NCBI GenBank assembly: GCA_015680685.1
Contig: MNCI01004590.1
Span: 435,753 to 465,801, forward strand
Source: Gnetum montanum
Taxonomy: Eukaryota > Streptophyta > Gnetopsida > Gnetales > Gnetaceae
Length of the DNA: 30,049 nt
Direction of reading: 5' to 3'
Part shown: one piece after another, positions 1 to 10,050 of the stretch
Position numbering within the stretch: the stretch's first letter is position 1
How the letters are laid out: each line of letters starts with the position of its first letter
Position numbers and translations under genes: made by a program
Notes under the pieces: generated by a model
The model's input: only the letters and a program-made list of their open reading frames with translations
What the model was told of the DNA's origin: nothing
Database searches by the model: none

Positions 1-18
1 TACTGATTGTCGTTTTCC

Positions 19-273
19 CTAAACAAATCCTACCCTGCAAGGTGGACAGGTGTAAGCAACTGCGATGCCAATTCCCAAGGTGACGCCCAAGCCCAAGCCG
101 ATGCCGATGCCGATGCTGACGCTTTTCATCCTCAACGGCCGCCCATGACACCACATCGCCGTCATTAACATCGCCTCCTTAATTGGTGCGCAGGTGCTGC
201 TGAGGCTAAGCATGACTATGTTATCCTTGTTGACGTTGGTGAATAGATTGTCAGCATCTGCCACAGGACACAT
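19..273 (-). CDS. Small hypothetical protein with glycine-zipper-like hydrophobic segment (84 aa)
   Basis: I do not recognise this protein. The 84-codon frame is intact, from ATG at 273 to a stop at the low end. Residues 1-50 are mixed and carry scattered Met and Cys. Residues 52-74 form a strongly hydrophobic stretch in which Gly alternates with Ile or Leu, as in a glycine-zipper membrane helix. A CPPC motif follows at about residues 76-79, and the protein ends five residues later. Part of the Gly-Ile run is encoded by a short hexamer repeat (near 100-118), so the pattern could be a by-product of repeat expansion. The stretch is CpG-rich, like the neighbouring H2B relic and unlike the rest of the window, which fits genic or unmethylated DNA. 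It lies about 60 bp downstream of the H2B stop on the same strand, so it could also be a chance ORF in the old 3' region of that gene. No promoter was identified. Confidence 0.28.
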   Translation of the reverse strand: MCPVADADNLFTNVNKDNIVMLSLSSTCAPIKEAMLMTAMWCHGRPLRMKSVSIGIGIGLGLGVTLGIGIAVAYTCPPCRVGFV

Positions 274-335
274 TACGCCTTCAAATAAACAAAAAGGAAA
301 AGAGACGAAATAGCAGAAACCCTAGCACAGAGGGT

Positions 336-693
336 TTAGCCAGAATTAAACTTAGTGATGACCTTAGTGCCCTCGCAAATAGCATGTTTGGCCAGCTTGC
401 CAAGAAAAATGAGCTTCATGGCTCTGAACCTCACGAGAAGAAAGCGTATCGCGCTTGGTGTAGCGAGTGAGCTTGGAAGATGCGTTCGCAACTTTCTCAA
501 AAATGTCAGTGGCAAAAAAATTCATGATGGCCTTGGATGAAATGCTAAGATCCGGATGCACCTACTTCAGAACTTTGTAAACATAAACCTTGTATGACTC
601 CACAGGCTTGCACCAGGTCTTTGTTCCAAGTTTTCGGCCATGCTTGCGTTCTCCAGATTCCACTTTCACGATCTTTTTGCGCCTAGATTTCAT
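336..693 (-). pseudogene. Histone H2B pseudogene
   Basis: The minus strand reads as a histone H2B. A basic tail (ATG at 693) is followed by the histone-fold start ending in KVLK, then [11 protein letters not shown], the IFEKVA and LTRYTKR segments, SSREVQ, and after a frame change the C-terminal LAKHA, EGTK and KFNSG with a natural stop at 336-338. H2B packs DNA as an H2A-H2B dimer in the nucleosome. Two lesions are visible. A TAG at 562-564 sits where the family has Gln (CAG to TAG, a C-to-T change). A 2-bp loss at about 423, just after SSREVQ, moves the C-terminus to another frame. An in-frame TAG also lies a few codons upstream of the ATG, so the N-terminal tail is probably incomplete. CpGs are still common, so the loss may be fairly recent. 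There is no visible intron, which is usual for H2B and does not prove retroposition. Confidence 0.87.
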
Positions 694-1214
694 GGCCTTC
701 TCCCTCTCTTTTGTCTATACTTCCATTCCTCTACTTTAAAACGTTTTTTTTATTTGTTACTGAGTGTCTTTCAAAATTTCCAACTTCAACTATTCTCCCA
801 GATAACTCTATCCTTGGAAAAAATTAGTTTTTCGTTGTCTCAACTTTTCTCTCTTCAGTGACCTTAGCAGGCAAGATGTTTTGTGCAGATGTGAATGAAG
901 ACACATAGATATTGAAAACTTTCACCAATATTCTGATGGGATAGTTCATACAAACATTTGTTCATGACAATCTATGAACTGTTATTGTAGTCCTTGCCAT
1001 TATTAGTAATATGGAAAATATTCTTGTACTTTATCTGCAAACTCCTCAAAATATTTTCTACCACAAAGGAGCATGCTATACGTAGTGAACCTTTTCTACC
1101 ACAAAACCATTTCAATAGTTCTATTTAAATATTTTGAAGGTTTTAATCGTCTCATATCTCTATTCCATGAAATGGCCAAAATGTGCCAACAATTATTTTA
1201 TGCATTTAGTCCCT
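694..1214. other. No gene seen: sequence between the H2B and LINE relics
   Basis: From 694 to about 860 the sequence is pyrimidine-rich on the plus strand and could be the former upstream region of the H2B gene. From 870 on it becomes AT-rich, CpG-poor and full of stops in all frames. It may include the decayed continuation of the minus-strand LINE, but I could not read convincing motifs there. Confidence 0.4.
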
Positions 1215-1965
1215 TTTCTTATGCTACTTTTAATGCTCTATAGCTAAATCCATGACCATTAGTCAATGCTGAGTTGTAAAGCACTCTCCAGATATGACCT
1301 TGCTTGTAGTCTTTACACATGGCCTAGTCTCTTTTGCAGAGTAAAAAATAATCAAGTTGTGTTTTATTCATCTTAATCTTGTATGTAATTAAATGTTTCA
1401 TCCTCTTCTTGAAGTAAGTATTTTCAACTACAAGGTCATAGGCACTTGCAAATTGTAGTAGTGAATCTTTCATATCATTGCACTCTTCAAATCCTTATCC
1501 ATCATGAATCTTGTCATATCTCATTTTTATAGATCTAACATGATCATTAAAATCCCCTCTAATGAATATGATTTTTTGATGAGGACTTTCTTGAAGCACT
1601 TGATCAATGGAATCTCAAAAATATTTCTTAATTGAATTTACTAGGCCAATTTGTGAGGCATATACATTGATAACATTGATGATCACATTTCCAAGTACAA
1701 GTTTGATGCCCATAATTCAATCACAATGGTAATATGCTTGTATCACTTTATCTTTGATAGATTGATCAATGATGATGTCCACTTCATTTCAGTAATTTTC
1801 TTTTCCTAAGTAGAAGATTTTGTAACCTTAGCATAAATATTTAGCTTTCTCCCCTTTCCATCTTGTTTGTTGAAGACAGACAATGTAGATTCTTCATCTT
1901 TTCATGATGTTAATAACTTTAGAGGTCTTTTATTGAGAGTTCCAATGTTTGACGTTTCCATCTGA
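1215..1965 (-). pseudogene. Decayed RTE-type LINE, endonuclease domain
   Basis: The minus strand, read across frames and stops, follows the exonuclease-endonuclease-phosphatase domain of plant RTE-type LINEs, the proteins often annotated as craniofacial development protein 2-like. In order I see a QQTRWKGEKAK block near 1,850-1,880, IIIDQSIKDK, a LVLGNVIINVINVYA strand, and the catalytic-type block GDFNDHV at 1537-1557. After that come a YDLVVENTYFKKR block and a TQLDYFLL block. In a live element this enzyme nicks target DNA to prime reverse transcription. At least six stops or frame shifts break the copy. No RT domain was found next to it, so this is a fragment, and its ends are approximate. 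Its strand is the same as gypsy relic A to the right; whether one inserted in the other cannot be told. Confidence 0.72.
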
Positions 1966-2500
1966 AATTTTTGTCACTAGAATTGCTTCTTTACCCATAC
2001 CTATCCATCATGTGGAAACCCTTGTCTACTTTTCATAACATCTGGGTGATGATATTACACATCATTTCTAGGGAATACCCTAGCATGTGCCTTGAATATT
2101 CCAAATTTTGACACAATCATTACTGACAATTATACATGTTTAGACATGGATGCCATAAATGTTTAGTTAGAGAGAGCCTCAAAAGTATGAAGTATGTGAG
2201 ATTGCACCTCATCAGTTACAATATTCACATTTACACTGAAATTTAGCCTTGAGTTTCATTAGATGGGGATTACATGGCCAAGGAAAGGCTACAACATGCA
2301 TTTTTGGTGGTGTTTCAATATAAAGAGATTGATGAGTACTTAAGAATAAGAGATGACATCTCCATGAATATTGTTGAAGGTAGAAACTTGAAAGATTAAG
2401 TGGGAAGTAGTTTGGTTGGATGCATGGTAGAGTCCCTTGATGATAGAAAGTCATGAAATGGTTTGACCTATTGGATTTTGATAAGAATCAGTTTTTGTAA
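1966..2500. other. Unassigned AT-rich sequence between LINE and gypsy relic A
   Basis: No protein family could be read here. The minus frame at 2212-2454 is open for 80 codons but shows no recognisable motif. It may be the end of the gypsy relic (3' spacer or LTR) or the LINE's upstream region. The boundary between the two elements lies somewhere in this stretch. Confidence 0.35.
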
Positions 2501-2699
2501 ATTAGATTGGTCATAGATTTACATTATGCTTGATTGGTATGTGGCATGGGCTATATAGGGTTCTTTGCATAAAGTTTGAAACTTAGTATTTTAGGTAAGA
2601 TGATTTAGGTTATAGTAAAGAAATCTATCTCTAAGCCTAATAGAAAATTTTTCTAATCCTAGTGTCATATTGGTGTTTTAAATATTTCTTATAAATCTC

Positions 2700-3380
2700 A
2701 TTGCTCAATTGGGATACTAATTAATTCTCATCTAATAGATTACGATTTAGTAATCACTCTTTCTAGGCTAGGTCTACATCTAAGTTAAGTACACAAGCTA
2801 TTGTTAGGGTATTTATTTATATAAGTAAAGAAATCTATAGGGTATTACACAAGTTCATATGGAGAATACTCTATAGAGAGTTTTCATTTTGATAGATATG
2901 ATCATAAAACATCATTAAACTTTGTGCTCCTGTCCTTCCTATATCTACTAATAGTTGTATATAATATTCATGTAATTTCTCTAATAGTTACTTCAACTTG
3001 ATCATTTTCTTAGGGATGATAGAGTATAGTGAGTTTGTGATTTGCCTCAAGATGTTATATTAACTTATTAAATATAGCTCTAGTAAAATAAGTTCTATTA
3101 TTTGAGGTTAATATTCATGGTACTTCAAACATATTCACCACATGTTGTTCAAAGAATTTCATAGTTGTTGTGGCTACACAATCTTTAATTGCATCTACTT
3201 ATGCTCACTTAGTACAATAATCAACTATCATAATAATATAGGACTTTCCATTTGACATTGGTATGGTAGACCCCATAAAATCAATTCTCCAAATATTGAA
3301 TAATTCTAATTGCTCTATCCATTATTGTTATCCTTTATTTATAGCCATTAGTCCTTCATATTTCTAACATCTTTCCAAGG
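2700..3380 (-). pseudogene. Gypsy A integrase relic
   Basis: The minus strand gives a core starting with IDFMGSTIPMSNGKSYY and then VDYCTK, followed by AIKDCVATTTMKFFEQHVV, a LTSNNRTYFT block and YHPxENDQVEV. These match the retroviral-type integrase core (rve) of plant gypsy elements. The region before the core would hold the zinc-binding HHCC domain, but only fragments are readable. Beyond 2,900, toward lower coordinates, a weak match to the C-terminal part continues. In life the enzyme joins element cDNA to the chromosome. Several stops make this copy dead. Confidence 0.8.
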
Positions 3381-3769
3381 ATTGTGCAAACTAGTGTGCA
3401 TCATTGAATATGGTAGGCTAGAAGTAGCTCACCATTAGAAGTTTTCATGTTGTTATTCTTCTTGCATAATGACCATCACATGGTTGTTCATGTACATCTT
3501 GTAGGACTCTTTGCTGATTTTCCTCTAAAACACATCATCAGCTTAGACCATGTGCATAAATCTTATAAATATTTTCTTGAATTTCCATATATTGTTTTAC
3601 TTTATGTAGAAAGTTTTCCTTTTATTTTTTGTCTCATTCAATAGGAAGTTCTTGTGTAATTAGATAAATCATATAATTAATAATCCATGGTTTTGTTACT
3701 AAATCAACAACCATTGCTAATTTCATGAATAAGATTTCTTTGCAAAATTGATCTAATAATGGTTCTTTA

Positions 3770-4270
3770 TTTTTTTTTGAGGATTCCATCTTAGCCTTGA
3801 TAGGTGATCAACTACAACATTTTTAGTTCCTTTCCTATTAATCATTATGATGTTAAATTCATGTAATATGATGAGCCATCTAATCACTCTTGAACTAATG
3901 GTAGCTTATTCATTAAGAATCAAATTGCATTATGATCAATATGAACATAGATGATCTAAACTTTTCAAGTTCTTATACCATAGCCATAGGCTCCTTTTTA
4001 GTAGTGGCATAGTTAAGTTTTGCTTTTGTAATGCTTTAACTGGTGTAATGTATGTAGTATGGTCTCTTTTGATCATCTAATTAAGTTAAAATTTCTTCTA
4101 ATGAATAGTTTGAAGTGTTTATTAGGATTTAGAAAATTATTGACCAATCAAAAGATCATAGGATTGGTATCTCAATTAGTTTATATTTTAGACTCTCAAA
4201 TGCCTTTTCACAATTTTTTGACCACTAAAATGGTACATCTTTCTTTGTTAATCCCATAAGATGTTTTGCA
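3770..4270 (-). pseudogene. Gypsy A RNase H relic
   Basis: The minus strand reads KKDVPF, a CEKAFESLK block, then ELNYATTKKEPMAMV and ELEKFRSSMF, a partial IMQFDS stretch where the family has a His-Asp-His strand, and finally RKGTKNVVVDHLSRL. This is the RT thumb to RNase H region of plant gypsy elements, ending with the usual N-V-V-A-D-x-L-S-R-L type signature. The domain removes the RNA strand during cDNA synthesis. Stops replace many codons. Confidence 0.8.
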
Positions 4271-4479
4271 ATCTTTGAAAAATTCTCAATACATTGTCTA
4301 TAATACCCTAAGTGATTGTATCATTAGGGTAATATTTTGGATTATTTTTATTTTTTCTAGATCTACTTGTATTCCCTTGTGTGATACCTTGTGTTCTAAA
4401 ACTATCCCATCTTGGACCATTAAATTACTCTTTTGACAATTGAGTTTTAAATTTATTTCAACACATCATTTCAAAGATT

Positions 4480-5260
4480 TCTCTAAGTGCCCTAAATTTT
4501 ATTCAAACTCAAGTTTATAGGTAGAAAAATTATCCATAAATACAAGGCAAGTTCATTAGTAATTTATTTCTAGAAAATGCTAAATACAAGTATCTAGAAT
4601 GTTACTAGAGCATTACACAAGCCAAATGACATTTTCCTATATGCAAACATTCCTCATGGGCTGATGAACATTATCTTCTTTTGATCTTCTAATTTGATAT
4701 GGATTTATTTGTATCCACTATATCCATTTAGAAAGCTATAATACTGGTGCCCTACAATAGTATCTAGACCTTGATCAACGCATGTCAAAGAAAAATGGTC
4801 CTTAAATATCACCATGTTCAATAATCTAAAATCTATATAGACCCTCCACTTATCATCTTTCTTTGAAACAATGACCAATGGGTTGACCCATTCATTATTT
4901 GTAATAGGATAGATGAAACTTCTTTGAGTTTTGTGTTTAATCTCAGTTGAGGCTAGTGTCATGGCTTGACAGCTAAATCTGTGTAAATACAATGTTGATA
5001 AATTCATGGATTAATGCTATTAAGTTTATTATAAGACCATGTGAATGTAGTTGGCCACTTATTTATCACTTCTAATAATCTTATTTTTTGTTCCTTATTA
5101 AGATTGATATTTATAATTACTAGTTTTTTGTCATTTAGAAAAGCATATTTAAGTGCATATGGTAAGGCTTTTAGTTTTAGAGGTTGAAGTTCATACTTGT
5201 CTAGTATCTCTAGTTCTTCCCATTCAACATCCTCTTCTTATTAAAACTTAGTGTAAGCAA
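4480..5260 (-). pseudogene. Gypsy A reverse transcriptase relic
   Basis: The upstream linker has a PLKLKALPYALKYAFL block typical of the lead-in to plant gypsy RT. The open stretch 5007-4705 then covers SFIYPITNNEWVNPLVIV, SKKDDKWRVYIDFRLLN and a FLNGYSGYK block, corresponding to fingers and palm. After a stop the reading continues with FAYRKMSFGLCNA and reaches the catalytic turn at 4529-4540. That turn reads F-M-D-N instead of F-M-D-D, so one catalytic aspartate is lost (GAT to AAT) in addition to the stops. Family identity is clear; function is gone. Confidence 0.87.
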
Positions 5261-5554
5261 TTTATCTTCATATTTGTTTTATGTTGTTAATTTCTTCTAT
5301 ATAGGTGCTTGCAATCTTTTCAACTAGTTCCATGCATATATTTGATCTAGATTCTACTTCATTGGTCATACAATGGGTGCCTCCTTGCTTTGTGGTTTTT
5401 GCATATAGATATTGTTGTACACAAATGTTTTCAATACATTGTTTGCATGTTGAGATGTTATCATGTCTTGATGTTCAAACTTTTGGCATTCCATTGTATC
5501 CATTATTGATGTATGCGATACATGAAACTTTGTGTTTTTGAATGGCACCAGTTT
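5261..5554 (-). other. Gypsy A protease-RT linker
   Basis: This degraded linker keeps a QQYLYAKTTKQ-like block and an SNICMELVEK block (near 5,330-5,440). Element G has matching blocks after its protease (QQRCLYVATTQ and KQICMER). In A the linker leads straight into RT; in G it does not. Confidence 0.55.
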
Positions 5555-5960
5555 CATCATCCTTAGAGATTTCTAAGGATGATTTTATGATTTCAAGCGT
5601 AGCATCTTTAGTGCTAAACCATGCCCTCTCCATAATGATAGGTGATTCTTATTTATTCTTTCTCATATGAATAATAAGAAAATATACAAGAGAAGACCAA
5701 CCACTTATGGTAATCACCACATGTTCTACATATACAAGTGGAACAATAATAGACTAGTCAGTTAACTCTATTGAGATATTACATTTCTTTAATAAGGGTA
5801 AATACCAGGGTTTGTACATAGTCTAAGAGATGCAATTCACCCTTGACCCAAAATCCAATAGAGCTTTGCATGGCTTATTTCCTACTACATAGAGAGATAA
5901 ATTAAAGGACTTCCTAGATCTATTCATTTCTTGGGAAGTACTCCTACCTTTATCCAATTT
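5555..5960 (-). pseudogene. Gypsy A aspartic protease relic
   Basis: In one minus frame the domain starts with NWIKVGVLPKK and, after a stop, continues into GSPLIYL. This parallels DWIKVGHLPRKLTDPGSPFIHL in element G. The active-site turn, at 5847-5855, reads D-F-G where the family has D-S-G or D-T-G, so the loop is mutated. Later blocks are VVITISGWS and ERAWFSTKDATLEI, the flap and the C-terminal G-R-A-W-L-S-T region (Gly to Glu here). Such retropepsins cut the Gag-Pol polyprotein. Stops and frame shifts are present. The likeness to G's protease is the main evidence that A and G belong to one clade. Confidence 0.8.
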
Positions 5961-6309
5961 TTTAAATTTTTGTAAGTATGTTAGTCTTTAAATTCTTCTT
6001 TGTTGATACTAGAAGCATGATGCTTGATGTGTCATCTAGTGGTATTTTGTAAATTTATTGTAAGCCCTATATTCAGGATGTGTTTCATGTACCCAGTGTT
6101 TATGATTTTTGCACACACGATTGAGGTTTCTACCTTCTAGGCTTACATCCTAGCCTTAAATTTAATACTTGTAGGTTTGGTATAGGTTTTAGGCTTTTTA
6201 GGATGTTTTTTCCACAATTGAGAATCCTCAGAAGCTCTTGACATGTTTCATGGCATCCCAACTTTCATTTGAAAAAAATTGTCAAAGTGTTTGGAGCAAG
6301 GATTTACTG

Positions 6310-7292
6310 ACTTTCTTGCATTAGCACATCCCCTACATCAATGTAGGTGCACTAATGCACCCTCCTTGGTGCCCTAGTTTGGCCTCTTCACATTTTCTAC
6401 CTCATCAGATGTATTCGATAATGTCTCAGTTGCACTAATAGACCTCTATTAACAGCTAGGCATTAGTAAACCTGTGTAGTTATATTGTGAAAACTATAAA
6501 TATTCAAGATGAGGTTAATATAAAATGAACTTGATTTCAAGCATCTCCTTTGGATTTTAATGTCTAATTTCATGTAAAGAGCTCTTCCTTCATTGGGTAA
6601 GTGATTTCTTCCTTAGTTTGTGTGTTTTGAGTTATTTCTTTCACAAGTGTGGCTAGACTCTGTTAGAGTACTACCATGCTTATGTAGGCTAGAACAATTT
6701 TATTGATGTAGAGTCTGGTGTTTGTATATGAATAAAGATGACTGTTTTCCCTAATTTTTAATATTTATGCCTTAAACATTAAAATATCACAAATATTATA
6801 AAACATTAAAACATATAAATATTTTTTTTTCATTTTCATAAGCTATGATGATTCATTTTTACCTTAGGAGGTTAGAACTGTACAACATGGTATTGGACCA
6901 TCAAGGTTGTGACTAAGAGCCATTTTATTTGCCTTTTTGTGTGTGGTATTACATCTATTTCCAAGAGAGATTGCAACAAAAGCATTGTGCCTATACCTAA
7001 GAGAGATTACAATGCATATATATTTATTATTATTTATTTATTTCTTATATTAATAAAAGTCATAAAATTTATAAAACATAAAATCATAATTATCTTCTCT
7101 ATCTTTCACCATGGTAACATGAGTTCTAACTATATCATATGTATTCTAATATCTTTTATATTTCTTTAATGTAACGATTTACATGAGTGTTTTTGGCAAT
7201 CTAGTCAACATCATCCTTAAAGCTTGCAATTGGATCACACTACCATTTGTATGATAAATCACATTGGTTAAAAACTAGAGGGGTCTTTATCA
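6310..7292 (+). repeat. Probable 5' LTR of gypsy element B (old)
   Basis: The 3' end is supported by the decayed primer site that starts two bases later and by likeness to the last 60 bases of the G and solo LTRs (GATCACAC, GTATGAT, GGGGTC, TTATCA). A TATAAATA box lies at 6495-6502. A polyadenylation-like site at 6731-6736 sits in the context GTATATGAATAAAGATGA, as in the solo LTR (GTATGAAAATAAAGATGA). The distance from this site to the LTR end is about 560 bp, against about 550 bp in the solo LTR. The 5' end is uncertain: it could be near 6,412 by TATA spacing, or near 6,310 if the hairpin at 6317-6359 belongs to it. Confidence 0.55.
6317..6359. repeat. Nested inverted repeat (possible U3 palindromic box of B)
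   Basis: An 8-bp outer arm TGCATTAG (6317-6324) pairs with CTAATGCA (6352-6359), and an inner palindrome CCTACATCAATGTAGG lies at 6332-6347. It sits 140-180 bp upstream of the TATA box of the B LTR. Confidence 0.6.
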
Positions 7293-7293
7293 T

Positions 7294-7311
7294 TAACACC
7301 ATTGCTGGGGA
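7294..7311 (+). other. Decayed tRNA-Asp primer binding site of element B
   Basis: The 18 bases start two positions after the LTR end and align with the plant tRNA-Asp primer site TGGCGCCGTTGCCGGGGA at 13 positions. All five differences are transitions (G to A or C to T), three of them at former CpGs. Confidence 0.55.
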
Positions 7312-7399
7312 GGACATTGATGAATTTTTTTGAACTACTTATACATTCTGAATTTTAACCTTTATTCAAATCAATTGTATGTTTTTAGTATTGTGTGTG

Positions 7400-9400
7400 T
7401 AAGTTGTGAACACAAATGAGATGGTAGATAGTACCAAGAGCCCATCAAAGACCTTTGGAGATACACCAAAAAGATGAAGGAATTTTGTCACATTTGAGCA
7501 TTCAAAGGATAAGATCCTTTCATCAGTTATGTTGGCCTATCATCAGAATAAGTAAGGAAGGTGGAGAGATGTTCATGGTTTATCTTTAGGGATCTTGTTA
7601 TGGTTGTACCAAATTATCTTATTGATGCCTTGATCAACATGGGACTTGAGGATGAATGCATATTGTATAAAGCTCATGAACCTATGTTCAATGATTACAA
7701 GCCTTTTTACATGCAATATATTTAGGATCAAATCATAAAAGAACAGGATAGCCATAGCTTTTGATCTAATCATTCAAATGGGAAGTAGGAAGTTAAGGTA
7801 GAAAAGAAAGGCAAAGGGCCAATCTGCCATAAAGGACCATGGTCAAGTACTTTCACTTTGTGCATAGCCTAGAATGCTGACCTCCTTTTTAAGTTCCAAC
7901 ATTTGCATTTTTCTAGACCTACAAATGATTATGATGATTCTCCTTTGTTCAACTATGGTGATTATCATGAGTTAATGGAAGCTGTACATATTCTAAGGAA
8001 ACATATTTATGATAGCTGAATCAAATGAATCAACATGGCTAATGTACCAACTTACAAAGGGTATATTAGTGATGATTCCTAGCTCTATATGCAAGAATTT
8101 GATAATTCTTGCTATCTCTATGGGACCATGAGTGATTGACAAAAGTTATGGTTGTTTCCTTGAACCTTCATTGAGCATGCAAAAACCTAGTATAAATCCT
8201 TGCCCTCTAGATCAATTCAAAGATGGGTAGATATGATCAAAATATTCTAATCAAAATTTTAAACCTATGCTCATATTTTAAACATTTGGAAGGAGATGGC
8301 CATATGAAGGTAGGAAGCCTGTGAACCTCTTCACATTGCCATGAAGAGGTATATGAAAACTACTCGCTATTGTTCAAACCATGGTTTTAGCTAAGTAGAG
8401 TAATTAATGCATATCATAGAAGGGCTATGGTAGGAAACAAAAGAGCACATGGACATGTATGTGATGGGCCGAGTGTATAAAATGTTCATGACCCAAATCC
8501 AAGCACTCTCAAATACCATTGCTAGCATGGAAGATAAATGGTAGAGGCAACAATTAGCTGAGGAGCATAATTACGATCCATCATGCAGATGGGAGGTTAG
8601 AAACATTGAAGGTACTACTGAATCTCCCACTATATTTGAGGCTCTAGTACAAGATTAGATTAGAAAGAACAAAACCTCGACAAACTTGGCCTAGCATGTG
8701 GATCGAGTTTGAGATGCAATGGACAAAAAAATGACCACTGCTCTTGGACATTGAGTGTAAGGTTGTCAAAGTTGCAACCAAAGTAGTTGCACTAAATGAA
8801 TATTAAAATAGAGATTATGGTAAGGGTAAATGGAAGTTATCTCATTCTAAAAGCATTTAAGAAGATCAAAATGATGATTTCTCATCCTCCTCAAATGATG
8901 AGGGTCCTTGTGAATATTGTGAAGACTATCATGATTCTTAGTGCTACCTAGCCATGGCTTACATGATTGGTGAGATGGGGTGATCTTGGACATCTTTGAA
9001 TTCGAGATGCATCAAAAGAAAAGCAAGGAGGACTTTATATCCTATCCATTCACACTATCCTAGTGATACCTATCCACAACCCATGTAGTTGTTCTAACAG
9101 TGATAAGCTTTAAATCCTTAGGGTGCTACTCCATGAAATCTTTCAACTTCAATGCATTAAGAGATGGTGCTTCTATCCAACCCCTACTTACTAGTGGATA
9201 GGTAGGTACTTATCAACCTCCAATGGTGATACCTCAATAGTACTTGCTTACTTGAAATAATCCTACTAATCAAGCTTCCCAACAACAATAGCAGATTCTA
9301 CTTTCTACTTCCATGCAAGGTGGGATACCCAATCAGCTACAACCAAGGTAGGGAAAATCATATAATATTATATATTGTAATGATCTTACTTCTGTCCATG
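7400..9400 (+). pseudogene. Gypsy element B gag relic
   Basis: Read across stops, the plus strand follows the Gag of element G. Near 7,560 there is a RWRDVHG-like block (G: RWRDMQG). Near 7,930-7,990 lies DDSPLFNYGDYHELMEAV (G: DEPLFATRSMLDIREAV). At about 8,030-8,290 is the capsid-like core: NVPTYKGYISDD, a QEFDNSC block, QKLWLFP and YKSLPSRSIQRWVDM. From about 8,510 comes QQLAEEHNYDPS (G: ESAEEYNRDPS). The zinc knuckle at 8909-8944 reads CEYCEDYHDSxC, with a stop inside. Gag forms the virus-like particle and packages element RNA. More than a dozen stops make this copy dead. Many are TAG or TAA where G has Gln or Arg. Confidence 0.78.
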
Positions 9401-9599
9401 CATCTAGGAAATATTACTAGTCATTTATTGATTTGATTGTGAAGGAAAGTTTGAGGTCTTGTTGTAGGAGATTCTACCATAAACATAGAAATGGGAATCA
9501 TGGAACTAGGTTTGTATGCTTCTCTTAACTTTATGGACAGGAAAATCATTTAAGCTAGATAAAAGCTCACACTCATGAGGTCTTGATAAAAGTACCTAA

Positions 9600-10050
9600 T
9601 CCTAATTCATCTACCATTTCTAATTTAGGAACAAGTTCCATTATTGTATATAATAGAGGTAACATGATGATGCCTGATGGTGATGTTGTTACTATCTCTA
9701 CATCTACAATGGCTACATGGGCAATAAAAGAAGAATATTTTCTCAAAAAATAACTAGATAATTTTAGTTCCATGGTGGATATCAGGTAAAAATGTTAATT
9801 TCCTAGCTTTCTATGACTCCATTTTGGAAGTCAATGTCATCTCATTGTAGTAGTAGCTTGATTGGAGGCTTCCTCCTCTCAAGGGTACCACGTTTAGTTG
9901 AAGATGGTAGACTTATCATACACATATCCCATGGGACAGGTATGTAATATAATCACTTCTATTGTAGATCAACAAGTTGAAGAGGATCTTCTTGTTATCA
10001 TGAAAAGAGCCTAGTTAAGCACTAAAAATGCTAGGTTGGTTTTCTAGGAC
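9600..10050 (+). pseudogene. Gypsy element B protease relic
   Basis: The active-site region FYDSILEVNVIS spans about 9,808-9,845. It aligns with LLDSGSGVNLIS of element G, but the catalytic turn is D-S-I (9815-9823) instead of D-S-G. A VDQQVEEDLLVIMKRA block follows, then after a stop LSTKNARLV, matching the DFPIIMGRAWLSTVDACL region of G. Stops interrupt the domain. Past about 10,050 no RT motif could be read in any frame, unlike element A. Confidence 0.7.

Larger units (their letters stand above)
2501..6010 (-). mobile_element. Gypsy element A: decayed pol (protease-RT-RNase H-integrase)
   Basis: On the minus strand the protein order is protease (about 5,960-5,555), a linker and RT (about 5,260-4,480), RNase H (about 4,270-3,770), then integrase (about 3,380-2,700). 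Protease-RT-RNase H-integrase is the Ty3/gypsy order; copia puts integrase before RT. Frames break often, mostly by TAG, TAA or TGA at Trp, Gln and Arg positions, which points to long exposure to cytosine deamination. Gag is absent: the homology stops near 6,010, just before the LTR of element B. No LTRs for A were identified. The protease region and the linker after it match those of element G, so A looks like an old autonomous member of the same broad clade. Confidence 0.85.

Noticed and set aside
4705-5007. Open frame of 100 codons that could be called a gene
   Set aside because: It is a fragment of the decayed gypsy A reverse transcriptase; the same domain continues past the stop on both sides.
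6412-6418. Exact 5' end of the B LTR by TATA spacing
   Set aside because: No TGATGAG-like start is visible there, so only an approximate boundary is given.
9573-9773. Minus-strand 66-codon frame
   Set aside because: It is antisense to the gag-protease relic of B and shows no motif.
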